Shown: positions 52,741 to 61,025, counted from the stretch's first letter. The stretch is 64,000 nt of DNA from Luteolibacter pohnpeiensis (GCF_016595435.1 NZ_JAENIJ010000021.1:20445-84444), one strand, 5' to 3'. Numbers and translations: made by a program. Notes: generated by a model not told the origin, from the letters alone.

Positions 52741-54396
52741 TCACTCGGATTTTAGCGATTGGATCAGATCGTCGGTTTTTTGTGCCTCAACCGTGTTGCC
52801 ATCAGCTTTATAGGCGCGCTGGAGTCCTTGCAGCGAATCGCTGTCATTGGGGAAGTCTTTGAGTGCCTCTTGGAATGACTCGATCGCTTTTTTCGGTTCA
52901 TTGAGAGCGAGGTAGTAGTTGCCGAGGCGGTTTGCCATCGGCGACAGGATTGCCGGGGGGAACAGCATGGCGGCAGGTTTCTGCAGATCCGTCGCAGAAC
53001 GGAACCAGTTAAATGCAGATCCATGGGCACTTTCCGGTCCGGCGAGAGCGTCCCGTCCCTTCAACTCAGTGGCTAAAATCTCAAGCGCATGGAGCGATTT
53101 CGTCCATTCTGAGCGCTCACCGGTGTGGTTGCTGGCTTCCTGCATTTTCGACATGCGGGATCCATGTTGAGCCAAAACTGCGGCGGTTTGCATGGCTTGC
53201 TGCAATTGCTCTGCTTCCAGAAGTCGCTTCGCATCCAGATAAATGCGTAGACCGTCAATCCACCAGAATGCCAATGACTTATCGGTAATTTTTTTGAGAT
53301 CATCAGGCTTGGGCAAGCTCTGGAGAGCCTCAGCGGTTGTGCCGGGAAGGCCACGCCGCATCAGCAGCCGTGCTGGGAGTGTTTTGGCTTCCCAGTAAAG
53401 CATGTGAACGCCTGCGGATTGCATCCGATCCGCTGGACTGGAAGTGGCTGCCAGTTGTTTGGCTGCAGCGTAGGCGGTGTCGAAATCACCTTTGGAGGCA
53501 AGAGCGACGATGCGGTAGCACTCGGAACGGACCCATTGTGGTGCGTCAGCGACAGAAACCTTATTGTCCTTCATCCATTGGCTGTAGAGAGAGGATGCTT
53601 TGCCGAAGGCAGATGCGGCCTGCGCGTGATGACCACAGCGCCACTCGTAGTGGCCGAGCAGGTGGTAATAGGGAGCGTAGCCAGGCTTGAGCTGGCATAG
53701 CTTGCGCGCAAGGGGGAGGGAATCGGTAAGATCGGGAGCCTCTGCCCGGATGAGAAGCAGGGCGTGCAGGGGAATCGGATTTTCAGGATTTTTTGCAATC
53801 AGACCCTCCAGGATTTTTTCCGAATTTTTTTGATCCGGAGTCGCTTCATCAAAATCGTCATAGCCACCGCGTCCGAACAACGAAGAGAAGATGGCGGCCT
53901 GCAAATCATTGGGAAAACGTTCAGCGACTTTGTAGAAGGCGTTGGCCGCCTCTTTGGAACCCTCGCGAAGATACTTGATCATTCCGTAGGCGTACCCGCG
54001 CTCAAGTTCGTTGCCTTTTCCTTCATCGACGAGATACAGCAAGCGCTCTGCAGCCGCATCACGGGCAGGATTGGTTTCAGGCGATGGAGCAAGCAACGAC
54101 ATCACCATGCCCCAGGTGGCGAGCAGGCAATCCGGGTCTTCGCGCATCGCCACAGCGAAATGCCGGGAAGCTTCAAATTCCCAACCGCTGTGCAAATGGT
54201 TTAGTCCCTCCAAAACTTCAGCCTGTACATGATCATTTTTGGCCGTGACGGCCATCTTGATTCCTTGGGGGAATTCGGTGTGAGTTGGAGCCTGTAGTGC
54301 TTTGACGCACGGCGGAATCGCCTCCTCAACCGATGGAATTTCTTTCGCTGCAGCCAAGGTGAAGGTTGCGAGCCATGCGATGAACCAGAGTTTCAT
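52741..54396 (-). CDS. Exported TPR-repeat protein of unknown function
   Basis: 551 residues from the ATG at 54396, which starts a signal peptide (KLWFIAWLATFTLAAAKE). The rest is alpha-helical with TPR-like units: LNHLHSGWEFEASRHFAVAM, AYYHLLGHYEWRCGHHAQAA-type units in the middle (YHLLGHYEWRCGHHAQAASA), and a final NRLGNYYLALNEPKKAIESF. It probably acts as a periplasmic scaffold. It is divergent from proC with 82 bp between starts. The upstream longer frame lacks a signal peptide and is rejected. Confidence 0.8.
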   Translation of the reverse strand: MKLWFIAWLATFTLAAAKEIPSVEEAIPPCVKALQAPTHTEFPQGIKMAVTAKNDHVQAEVLEGLNHLHSGWEFEASRHFAVAMREDPDCLLATWGMVMSLLAPSPETNPARDAAAERLLYLVDEGKGNELERGYAYGMIKYLREGSKEAANAFYKVAERFPNDLQAAIFSSLFGRGGYDDFDEATPDQKNSEKILEGLIAKNPENPIPLHALLLIRAEAPDLTDSLPLARKLCQLKPGYAPYYHLLGHYEWRCGHHAQAASAFGKASSLYSQWMKDNKVSVADAPQWVRSECYRIVALASKGDFDTAYAAAKQLAATSSPADRMQSAGVHMLYWEAKTLPARLLMRRGLPGTTAEALQSLPKPDDLKKITDKSLAFWWIDGLRIYLDAKRLLEAEQLQQAMQTAAVLAQHGSRMSKMQEASNHTGERSEWTKSLHALEILATELKGRDALAGPESAHGSAFNWFRSATDLQKPAAMLFPPAILSPMANRLGNYYLALNEPKKAIESFQEALKDFPNDSDSLQGLQRAYKADGNTVEAQKTDDLIQSLKSE

Positions 54397-54478
54397 GCGC
54401 GGACAATGGGATGGGTTCTGACGCTTCTCCAGCAAAATGACGTTGGCCAGTTGCGGTTGTGCTGGTTAGCCTCTGGCC

Positions 54479-55285
54479 ATGAAACTCGGACTCATCGGCT
54501 GCGGAAAAATGGCAACAGCATTGGTAAAAGGAGCGATCCAGGCAGGTGTGGTGAATCCCTCCGAGGTCGTGGCAACCAGCCGCTCGCAGGCTTCCCGGGA
54601 CGCTTTTGCAGCGGAAACAGGTGCAAAAACAAGCGATCTCGCGGGAGTTCTGGCCACCAGCGAGGTCATTTTACTATGCCCAAAGCCCCAGGATATTCCG
54701 GCAGCATTGGAACAAATCCGATCGGTCCCACAAAGCGGCGAAGGCGCCTTGATCATCTCCATTGCCGCTGGGGTAACCGCCAAAACCATGGAAGACGGAT
54801 TGCCGGATCAATTTCGAGTCATCCGCTCAGTGCCGAATACCCCATCACTCGTCGGATGCGGTGCCGCCGCCTATTGTTTGGGTGCTGATGCGACGGAAGA
54901 CGATGCCGCATTGGCTCAGCGCCTTCTCGGAGCAGTTGGAGTCGCGCTTCGGGTTCCGGAAAAACTGATCAATGCAGTGACCGGCGTTTCAGGCAGTGGA
55001 CCAGCATACGTTTACTTGCTGATTGAGGCTTTGGCTGACGGGGGAGTGAAAGCCGGACTTTCCCGGGCTGATGCGATCCAATTGTCCGCACAAACTTTCC
55101 TTGGGGCTGCCACCATGGTTTTGGAAACCGGAGAACATCCAGCCGTCCTGAAGGACAAGGTGGCTTCACCCGCTGGAACCACCATCGCCGCGCTGGCTTC
55201 GCTAGAGAAAAATGGCGCCCGCTCGGCAATGATCCAGGCCGTGGAAGCCGTGGTCCAACGGGCGAACGAACTGGGCGGAAAATAA
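54479..55285 (+). CDS. proC: Pyrroline-5-carboxylate reductase
   Basis: Last step of proline synthesis, reducing pyrroline-5-carboxylate with NAD(P)H. The 268 residues match. N-terminal Rossmann motif: LGLIGCGKMATALVKGAIQ. Conserved RVIRSVPNTPSLVGCGAAAYCLG follows, and the catalytic/dimer region AVTGVSGSGPAYVYLLIEALADGGVKAGL. Near the end is KDKVASPAGTTIAALASLE, another hallmark. Confidence 0.96.
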   Translation: MKLGLIGCGKMATALVKGAIQAGVVNPSEVVATSRSQASRDAFAAETGAKTSDLAGVLATSEVILLCPKPQDIPAALEQIRSVPQSGEGALIISIAAGVTAKTMEDGLPDQFRVIRSVPNTPSLVGCGAAAYCLGADATEDDAALAQRLLGAVGVALRVPEKLINAVTGVSGSGPAYVYLLIEALADGGVKAGLSRADAIQLSAQTFLGAATMVLETGEHPAVLKDKVASPAGTTIAALASLEKNGARSAMIQAVEAVVQRANELGGK

Positions 55286-55348
55286 AGTCGCTTCATCCCG
55301 ATCGTTAGCAGGATCAAATGAGACAAATGAGATTGATTCGTGCGGGGA

Positions 55349-56140
55349 TCAGGTTTGATCCGATTGAGGCTTTTGTTCTGAAGATCGATTTTGTGCGAGT
55401 TGAGTGATCCCTTTCGCCATGGTGACGAAGTCGGATGGCATGATCACAATCGTTGTCGTATTATTTTCAGTGCCAACCTCAGAGATCATTTGCATTCTCC
55501 GCAACTCCAAAGCTGCGGGATTTTCTGAAATCGATTTCGCAGCATCTGTTAATTTCAAGGATGCTTCCTGTTCGGCCTCTGCCTTGATCAGACGTGCCCT
55601 TTTTTCACGGGATGCTTCAGCTTCCCTTGCCATGGCCCGTTGCATCGTTTGAGGAAGTTCCACATCCTTCATTTCCACCAATTCAACTTTCAGTCCCCAC
55701 GGATCGGTGATTTGATCCACAATGTCGCGTGCGGCCTTGTTGATTTTATCTCGATCTTTCAACACTTCATCCAAAATATGCTGACCGATCACATTGCGTA
55801 ATGTGGTTAGAGCTGCCTGATAAGTTGCAGTTTGATAGTTTTTGACCGAAATGATCGCCTTTTCAGGATTGCTGACTTTATAGTAAAGAACGGCATTGAC
55901 CTTAATCGTGACGCTGTCGCGGGTGACTGTTTCCTGGGATTCGATATCGACCGTAGCCGTCCGAATGTCGACCTGAACTTTTTGGTCAACCATGGGAATG
56001 ATCCAGTAAATCCCTGGTCCTTTGATGTGCTTAAATCTTCCCAGTCGGAAGATGACCCCTCGTTGGTATTCGCGATCGATTTTAATTCCAGAGGCTGAAA
56101 ATATGATGAGAATCACAAATAATAATAAAAATACAATCAT
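55349..56140 (-). CDS. Stomatin/prohibitin-like SPFH-domain protein (slipin)
   Basis: 263 residues. N-terminal membrane hairpin (IVFLLLFVILIIFSASGI), then an SPFH domain: EYQRGVIFRLGRFKHIKGPGIYWIIP, the VTRDSVTIKVNAVLYYKV motif, and a helical coiled part (QTMQRAMAREAEASREKRAR, LIKAEAEQEASLKL). Typical slipin organisation. Slipins form membrane scaffolds and are often next to an NfeD gene, which is not seen here. The 5' side faces the gene-poor junction. Confidence 0.92.
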   Translation of the reverse strand: MIVFLLLFVILIIFSASGIKIDREYQRGVIFRLGRFKHIKGPGIYWIIPMVDQKVQVDIRTATVDIESQETVTRDSVTIKVNAVLYYKVSNPEKAIISVKNYQTATYQAALTTLRNVIGQHILDEVLKDRDKINKAARDIVDQITDPWGLKVELVEMKDVELPQTMQRAMAREAEASREKRARLIKAEAEQEASLKLTDAAKSISENPAALELRRMQMISEVGTENNTTTIVIMPSDFVTMAKGITQLAQNRSSEQKPQSDQT

Positions 56141-56786
56141 AATTAGATGGATTGAATTTGTATGGAGAGCGGAGATTTGAATCGAGTGTCTATCCGGTCA
56201 CTTTTGGAGTCATGAACGAAAAAATAGATACGGGGCGAGCATCGTGATGGATGCTGCATCGTTCTTTGTTGAACTCATACTTCGAGTTTTGAAAATGAGA
56301 CATCTTTTGATTGTCACTTGGGGATAATCTAAACTGTGGATCTGCCTGCGCACTTCTATTTTTCAATTATTTTGTAATCCGAATCATAATTCATGTCCTG
56401 GAAGGCGCCGGAAGCTGTGTTAGAAAGGTGGCGAGTGAATAGATGCCCCCTGAGCCTTTGAGCGCGGAGCAAATCCAGCAGATGCTGCAGCAGGTGGCAT
56501 GATGGATTTTTTAGATCACTTGCTGAAGTTTGCCGGTGGGCTCTGAGAAATCACTGCGGCTTTTTTCAAATGTCATTTTCCTGCTTGATGACTGAGTTCT
56601 GGTGCCGTAGCTCACGCAGTTCGTTATCTGCGAGGCCGCTCAGCGTGAGCTAGGTCTGGGTTTTGAACTCAGCGGAGTGGCGTTCCCGTGGTTTCGATTT
56701 CATGGAGTGGATTGAAATAGTCGCTGATCCAGAAATCTAGCTCACCTGACGTATGCACGCACGCAGATGAGGCCTCGCGATTTGTT
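56141..56786. other. Gene-poor junction between conserved chromosome and cassette array
   Basis: 646 bp with no intact gene. It holds a decayed IS3-type orfA (56516-56703, minus) and, on the plus strand at 56443-56502, a short open frame beginning MPPEPLSAEQIQQMLQQVA, which resembles the N-terminus of a transposase but is only 19 residues. The rest is A/T-rich without recognisable signals. It separates the SPFH gene from the PEP-CTERM gene and the small-gene array. Confidence 0.7.
56516..56703 (-). pseudogene. Decayed IS3-family OrfA remnant
   Basis: From ATG 56703 the frame gives MKSKPRERHSAEFKTQT, then an in-frame stop, then LTLSGLADNELRELRHQNSVIKQENDI and a frameshift that restores LKKAAVISQSP. 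ELRELRHQN..IKQENDILKKAAVIS is the leucine-zipper end of IS3-family OrfA. The helix-turn-helix part is mostly missing and no OrfB follows, so it is a dead fragment. Confidence 0.7.
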
Positions 56787-57692
56787 CTACCTACGCTTTC
56801 TTCGGAGAAGACCTATTCCTACTAATAGGGTTAGAGAAAGAGACGTTGGTTCTGGAATCTGAAAGCCGACATAAACCAGTCCGGATCCAACTGAAAACGT
56901 CGAAATGGTAGCAAGTGTAGTATCTGTTACAACAACATCTCCGAATCGGGATCCAGCGATAAGAGTTCCCTCTGCACTCAAATCGATATCCAATAAGTTG
57001 CCAGTGCCTGTGTAAACACTCTTCACTAAATTGCCAGTAGGGTCATACTCGTATATTCGACCATTCCAATCTGCAATGTAGATTTGACCGTCCTCGCGAA
57101 CTGCTATTCCGCGTGCATCCAGACGAAATCCTGCGGAGTCTAGTAGTTCAAACTCTCGTAATAGTGAGAAATCCGTTGGATCAAGAACCCGCAATCCTCC
57201 ACGCGGGGATCCTGAATCAAGCGCGTAAAGTAAGCCATCTAATCCAAATGATACTTCGCCAACACCACCGAAACCAGGAACTGAAAATTGAGTGGCAGTG
57301 AAACGATTCAAGTCAAACATAACTCTATTAGTGACAGCGACATTTCCTAAAATCGAGAGATCTGCATCACTCACATTTCCAAACCCGCCAGCTGGATCAG
57401 GAGTGTGACTCCAGATACGCGAGCTTGGTTGTAGCGTGCTCAAATAGTCATTGTCGCCAGGCGCGCTATTGAGAACATGAATTTTTCCGTCAGGGGTCGC
57501 CACGACATCCGTGGCATCATAACGTGTCGTATCTGGATGAGGAACTACCCCATAATCCATCACCAGATCACCATCTGGCGAGTATTCGAGTAAACGGTTT
57601 CCCTCAGTGACCAAAATATTTAACGCCGCTTGTGTTGGCTCAATAAGTGATATGAAAGTTGTGATATAAATAATTGTAAAATCGAACTTCAT
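56787..57692 (-). CDS. PEP-CTERM protein with NHL/propeller-like body
   Basis: 301 residues. The signal peptide (FTIIYITTFISLIEPTQAAL) precedes repeats typical of an NHL-type beta propeller (NRLLEYSPDGDLVMDYGV, RGIAVREDGQIYIADWNGR, ADWNGRIYEYDPTGNLVKSV). At the C-terminus is the sorting signal IPEPTSLSLTLLVGIGLLRRKR. Base composition is lower in GC than the flanking chromosome, suggesting transfer. It lies at the left end of the array, but no typical attC core was seen just before its start codon, so it is probably not a cassette. Confidence 0.85.
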   Translation of the reverse strand: MKFDFTIIYITTFISLIEPTQAALNILVTEGNRLLEYSPDGDLVMDYGVVPHPDTTRYDATDVVATPDGKIHVLNSAPGDNDYLSTLQPSSRIWSHTPDPAGGFGNVSDADLSILGNVAVTNRVMFDLNRFTATQFSVPGFGGVGEVSFGLDGLLYALDSGSPRGGLRVLDPTDFSLLREFELLDSAGFRLDARGIAVREDGQIYIADWNGRIYEYDPTGNLVKSVYTGTGNLLDIDLSAEGTLIAGSRFGDVVVTDTTLATISTFSVGSGLVYVGFQIPEPTSLSLTLLVGIGLLRRKRR

Positions 57693-57726
57693 TTATTCAA
57701 TATAGCTTATTAGGCTTGGTGCCACG

Positions 57727-58203
57727 CTATCGGGAGTGTACGTCCGACTCTGGTTGAAGTTCATCATCACCCTCCGAATCCGACTTGGAGCGGGTAGTGG
57801 CTTGTCTATCGCTGCCTTCATCAGCTTTCCGCTTTTTGAGTATGGCTAGAGCTTTCTCCATAGCTGATGCATCGAGCTTCTCTACTGCGAAATCTTTGAT
57901 GCTTGCTTCAAGGTGCTCAACGGCCTTTGAATATTCAACATAGCGGAAATCCTGGAGCTTCGACTGGTCGACCGGATGCCGCTTCGCAGTCTCCTCCTGC
58001 GTCTGATCCCAATAAACGACGACCTTGATTGGGTATTTATGATCATGAGCGTCTCCTTGAGAATCCCACTGCCACCATTCCATTCCGATTAATTCGTATG
58101 CGACAACCTGAGGGCCGAAAGCGGAATAGGGGAGTACCACTTCACCTGCACGAACATGGGAAACTGAAAGAACTAGGATTAATGCGGATAGGATGCTCTT
58201 CAT
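57727..58203 (-). CDS. Exported protein of unknown function, probable cassette gene
   Basis: 158 residues. Signal peptide at the start (ILSALILVLSVSHVRAGEV). Body: VAYELIGMEWWQWDSQGDAH and YPIKVVVYWDQTQEETAKRH. The C-terminal third is charged and probably coiled or disordered (KALAILKKRKADEGSDR, SDSEGDDELQPESDV). No family recognised. A GTTTGGA-type core ends 8 bp before the start codon, as for the other cassettes. No clear complete attC was found after the stop, although ccgactctggtt near 57,750 recurs in the site at 59465, so this may be the last cassette. Confidence 0.68.
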   Translation of the reverse strand: MKSILSALILVLSVSHVRAGEVVLPYSAFGPQVVAYELIGMEWWQWDSQGDAHDHKYPIKVVVYWDQTQEETAKRHPVDQSKLQDFRYVEYSKAVEHLEASIKDFAVEKLDASAMEKALAILKKRKADEGSDRQATTRSKSDSEGDDELQPESDVHSR

Positions 58204-58382
58204 GATATTCCAAACGTTAAAAAGTGAGACACGGAGCCAACTGAACGAGCAATATCTAGTGCTTCATTCGGCTTTTTCCAATTAGATTCTTCTTCGAGAG
58301 TATTGTGCTTCAGTCTCCTTGGTGAGATTTGATCAACATGATGTCTTCTACGATGATATTCACCTCGAAATCGCTTCTTCAC
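58200..58382 (-). CDS. Small open frame following the zinc-ribbon-like cassette gene
   Basis: 60 residues from a GTG at 58382, but the frame is open without a stop back to about 58,499. There it would read RLCIQCGLQQQSW, NTGRLYLTPFVAIPD, including a CxxC, before an in-frame TAG. No ATG is present in that part. It is basic (RGEYHRRRHHVDQISPRRLK). Its tail (SHFLTFGIS) is encoded in the degenerate site before the next gene. It may be a real gene with an unusual start, or a decayed remnant after a frameshift. Confidence 0.4.
   Translation of the reverse strand: MKKRFRGEYHRRRHHVDQISPRRLKHNTLEEESNWKKPNEALDIARSVGSVSHFLTFGIS
58204..58222 (-). repeat. Degenerate attC 3' half-site
   Basis: On the coding strand AACGTTTGGA lies 8 bp before the ATG of the 57727-58203 gene, the same position and pattern as the ends of the ten clearer sites. 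I could not find a convincing partner core or stem on its left within 130 bp, so only the final core is supported. Confidence 0.45.
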
Positions 58383-58497
58383 CTCATCGGTATCTGGTAT
58401 GGCAACAAATGGCGTTAGATAAAGTCTGCCTGTATTGTAATCCCAAGATTGCTGTTGCAGCCCGCATTGGATGCACAGCCTAGTTCGCTGTTTGGGG

Positions 58498-58863
58498 TCA
58501 TTCTATGGAGACTTTCAAATCAAAATAGATTTTGCAGGATGGGCAACACAAAATCATAACTTCTTCGGAAGCTGACAATGAATTTGTCGGGTGAACTTTG
58601 CGCTTGAGCATCTTGGAATGGCACCGGGGACAATTCAGAGATGGACTTAAATCCCAAGTAAAAAATGCCACAATGCCTGCAATTGCGAGGAGGAGAATAG
58701 CATATGTTCCAAATGTACCAATGTGATCATTCTTTTGGAGTATGCCGAGTAATATCAGCATAGCAATGATTGCTGTGAATAGTGCAAGCTTGCTTAAAAG
58801 TAATTTTATCCAGTAGCGACTCAATTCGCCAACTTTTTGGAATTCTGGATCTGGATGAGTCAT
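58498..58863 (-). CDS. Two-helix membrane protein with zinc-ribbon-like Cys pairs, cassette gene
   Basis: 121 residues. Two membrane helices (LLLSKLALFTAIIAMLILLG and TYAILLLAIAGIVAFFTWD) are followed by a possible zinc ribbon, CPRCHSKM ... ILCCPSCKI, with two CxxC pairs about 25 residues apart. No family recognised; the fold suggests a membrane-attached metal-binding or sensor protein. The final core of the attC at 58873 is 9 bp before its ATG. The stop overlaps the start of the next open frame region. Confidence 0.75.
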   Translation of the reverse strand: MTHPDPEFQKVGELSRYWIKLLLSKLALFTAIIAMLILLGILQKNDHIGTFGTYAILLLAIAGIVAFFTWDLSPSLNCPRCHSKMLKRKVHPTNSLSASEEVMILCCPSCKIYFDLKVSIE

Positions 58864-58872
58864 TTGATTACA

Positions 58873-58960
58873 GCTGAACGTTAGAGCTCTGGCGGCGGCG
58901 GGAGAAGCTCGAATTCAAATTGGGGCGTTACCCGCCATTAGATGAGTCGGCTTGTTCGAT
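58873..58960 (-). repeat. attC-like recombination site A (88 bp)
   Basis: Coding-strand ends are ATCGAACAAGCC and TAACGTTCAGC. The centre GGCGGG/CCCGCC stem encloses a GAATTC region. It is closely related to site C (60484) over nearly its whole length. It encodes the C-terminus of the gene at 58928 (EQADSSNGG and stop). Confidence 0.85.
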
Positions 58961-59458
58961 GGTTGTTTTCTGCCAGATGCGGAGGATCTCCGATTCGATT
59001 ACGGAATCGGCCCACGAATCGTCAAAATCGTCTCCAAGTACATTCCAGAAACTTTCCAAATGCCTCTTCAATACGCAGGGATCCGTTGTCTTCTCAAGTT
59101 CCTCCAAGGTCATCTTTGCCGTAGTGGCGGATATCTTGTGATTGTTGAACGACCGGTCGACAGCTCCGACCCAGAATAGCATTCGTGGATAACAAAAGTC
59201 GATTCGCTTACGCGGAAAGGAAAAGCCCTCTTCCGCGACTGTCAGCCATCTACCTGATTGGATCGACCTACCGAGCGCCTGCGATATCGTCGTCTGCCTG
59301 GGCGGTGACCTGTGGATAGTGATCCAAAATGACTTGTGCTCCTCCCGAATCATTCCGGAGCCAAGATCGATCTGTACAGACTTCTTATAGGTGGCAACAC
59401 CACACCCAGCGAGAAGTGCGATTGAAGCAAGCCCGACGATGATCTTCTGTTTCTTCAT
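58928..59458 (-). CDS. Putative lipoprotein, cassette gene
   Basis: 176 residues from the ATG at 59458, the start of a lipoprotein signal (KKQKIIVGLASIALLAGC, lipobox LLAGC). No known domain. It has a basic/aromatic part (GFSFPRKRIDFCYPRMLFWV) and a helical C-terminal part (AKMTLEELEKTTDPC). The C-terminus EQADSSNGG is encoded inside attC site A. Its start lies 6 bp after the final core of site B (GTTCGAT). The longer frame to 59506 reads through the site and is rejected. Confidence 0.78.
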   Translation of the reverse strand: MKKQKIIVGLASIALLAGCGVATYKKSVQIDLGSGMIREEHKSFWITIHRSPPRQTTISQALGRSIQSGRWLTVAEEGFSFPRKRIDFCYPRMLFWVGAVDRSFNNHKISATTAKMTLEELEKTTDPCVLKRHLESFWNVLGDDFDDSWADSVIESEILRIWQKTTIEQADSSNGG

Positions 59459-59464
59459 TTCTTC

Positions 59465-59594
59465 ATCGAACGTCAAAGGCCACCTACCGCTGACCGGCGG
59501 CGGCACTTCGACTCTGGTTTGAGATTGTCATTACGGTGGAATTCCGACACATGGCGGGTCCGCAGTTAGGTGCGCCGCCTTACTCGCGTTGGGT
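59465..59594 (-). repeat. attC-like recombination site B (130 bp)
   Basis: Coding-strand ends are ACCCAACGCGAG, a perfect RYYYAAC, and TTTGACGTTCGAT. Long arms with GGCGGCGCACC and GGTCAGCGG pair imperfectly. The longest site of the set. The stop codon of the gene at 59580 lies inside it. Confidence 0.85.
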
Positions 59595-60080
59595 TGTTTC
59601 TTTGTGTTGTGAAACAGGCTGCTCTTGCCCTCTAAACAGGAAGTGTCGGGAAGTCAGATGCTGATACAAGCTGCGACAAATCGCCTCATCCTCGCACATG
59701 ATATTGTCATCAAAAGGGCTGAAATCCACATTGTCAAGATGAGGTGCGTGATGGTCATAGTGATCCCGTGCAGCGAGTATCCCATCAGCTGCTTGGTGGT
59801 GTCCTATCGCGTGATACGCTCGTGCTGCGTCGTCGATCCATCCGTCGTCGTCTCGATGGTAGTGGATCCAAGCTCCTACGCCGGCATTGTTGGTGATCGA
59901 AAGCACATCATGCACAAAATACAAATCGCGATCCATCTCGGGAAGAGTCATGACAACCGAACCCGGCTTAATCTCCCCGCTGCGTTCTTGAGGACGGCTT
60001 GAGGCATCAATACGGTTCAAATAGTTGAAGTGGTCTTGGATGATGTGGTATATCGCTTTAAGGTTCACGATGACTGGCAT
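59580..60080 (-). CDS. Acidic, histidine-rich protein of unknown function, cassette gene
   Basis: 166 residues without signal peptide. The middle is rich in His/Asp (GAWIHYHRDDDGWIDDAARA, YHAIGHHQAADG, ARDHYDHHAPHLDN), so it may bind metal. PDZ-like or nuclease motifs were not found. Its stop is inside site B. Its start is only 14 bp after the stop of the gene at 60095, and no clear attC is between them, so the two seem to share a cassette. Confidence 0.72.
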   Translation of the reverse strand: MPVIVNLKAIYHIIQDHFNYLNRIDASSRPQERSGEIKPGSVVMTLPEMDRDLYFVHDVLSITNNAGVGAWIHYHRDDDGWIDDAARAYHAIGHHQAADGILAARDHYDHHAPHLDNVDFSPFDDNIMCEDEAICRSLYQHLTSRHFLFRGQEQPVSQHKETTQRE

Positions 60081-60094
60081 TCTTGTTTTGTTCG

Positions 60095-60481
60095 TTACCT
60101 CAGGTCGCCCAGCCCGATAGGCTTGTCGTGGTCGGGCTGTCCCTCGTAGCGACCAATCAAAGGTGGGCGTTCGATCGGCCAGCTCTTGTTAATCTTCCCG
60201 TTCGTAGAGGCTGTCATCCGGTAGTCCCGGGAAAAATACGCCTGATCCATCCCGAAGTAGAAATCCGATCCTTCTCTCGTCACAAAATTGCCGTTCCTGT
60301 CGGCCGTCGTTCGGGTCTCGGGTTGACCCTGCACCTCAACCCACGCATCATCGGATCCCCAGCCATGAACACGCCCCGAAAACGTTGGGATTGGGACTGT
60401 CTGTGGATACGGGAAAGGAATCGCTCCGGCACATGAGACGAGAAGCAGCGAGGGAATCGCCAGTAATGCTCCTTTCTTCAT
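60095..60481 (-). CDS. Putative lipoprotein, cassette gene
   Basis: 128 residues from the ATG at 60481. Lipoprotein signal KKGALLAIPSLLLVSCAG with lipobox LLVSC. The body has repeated beta-type segments (GRVHGWGSDDAWVEVQGQPE, TREGSDFYFGMDQAYFSRDY) and no recognised family. Its ATG is 3 bp after the final core of site C. Between this gene and the next (14 bp away) only a possible short, decayed site is seen (ACAAGCCTATCGGGCTG then TAACGAAC). Confidence 0.75.
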   Translation of the reverse strand: MKKGALLAIPSLLLVSCAGAIPFPYPQTVPIPTFSGRVHGWGSDDAWVEVQGQPETRTTADRNGNFVTREGSDFYFGMDQAYFSRDYRMTASTNGKINKSWPIERPPLIGRYEGQPDHDKPIGLGDLR

Positions 60482-60483
60482 TT

Positions 60484-60572
60484 CTTGCACGTATAGGTCA
60501 TCCGCGGCGGGGGGAGAAGCTCGAATCAAAATTGGGACGTTACCCGCCGTTGGACGAGCCGGCTTGTTCTGC
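60484..60572 (-). repeat. attC-like recombination site C (89 bp)
   Basis: Coding-strand ends are GCAGAACAAGCC and TATACGTGCAAG. Nearly identical to site A in the central part (GGCGGGTAACG ... GAGCTTCTCC). The final core has G for the second T (GTGCAAG), so it may recombine poorly. It encodes EQAGSSNGG and the stop of the gene at 60540. Confidence 0.82.
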
Positions 60573-60947
60573 CTCTTTCAGGTAGATCTGGACTGGGCTG
60601 AAGCACGGGAAATGAAACCCGAAGTTTGTATCTCGGTGGACTTCGCCCTGAAATCGGCTCCCGATCGCAATCTCTCCAGGTGATTCAAGCGATTGAACCC
60701 ATCTCGCCCGCTGCCCGAACCATTTTGGGGCCACACCGATAAATTCGAGTTTCACGGCAAGCATTCTGCCAGCAAATGGACTCTCCGACGGAAAAAGTTT
60801 TTTCGCCTTCTTCGTGTCCAAGATCACTTCACGAATCACGAATTCACCCTTGAGTGATTTCAGACCATCGTCCGCCACTTCCTGGGCCTGCATCGCGCCA
60901 AGTGAAATGACAAGACCGAGAATCACGATGACAGTGTGTGATTTCAT
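60540..60947 (-). CDS. Small exported protein, cassette gene
   Basis: 135 residues from the ATG at 60947. Signal peptide HTVIVILGLVISLGAMQAQE. The body (GEFVIREVILDTKKAKKLFP, MLAVKLEFIGVAPKWFGQ) is predicted to be mostly beta with no recognised family. The C-terminus EAEQAGSSNGG comes from site C and matches that of the gene at 58928. The frame extends to 60974 into the site and is not used. Confidence 0.76.
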   Translation of the reverse strand: MKSHTVIVILGLVISLGAMQAQEVADDGLKSLKGEFVIREVILDTKKAKKLFPSESPFAGRMLAVKLEFIGVAPKWFGQRARWVQSLESPGEIAIGSRFQGEVHRDTNFGFHFPCFSPVQIYLKEAEQAGSSNGG

Positions 60948-60951
60948 TTGA

Positions 60952-61025
60952 GTAGATCGTTTCAGGTAAGCCATGAGGGGATGGTGAAGCCTATCCCCGA
61001 TTGGTCTCCACCCGATTGTTAGATG
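60952..61025 (-). repeat. attC-like recombination site D (74 bp)
   Basis: Coding-strand start is ATCTAACAATCGG, a perfect RYYYAAC. The stem is GGGGATAGGCTTCACCATCCCC. The final core is degenerate (AAACGATCTAC). It encodes SNNRVETNRG and the stop of the gene at 60991. Confidence 0.78.

Noticed and set aside
56443..56502. Short frame beginning MPPEPLSAEQIQQMLQQVA as a gene
   Set aside because: Only 19 residues. It may be the start of a lost transposase, but this is too short to assign.
57661..57775. Complete attC at the end of the 57727 gene
   Set aside because: A short match to the inside of site B is present, but no convincing terminal cores or stem could be drawn.
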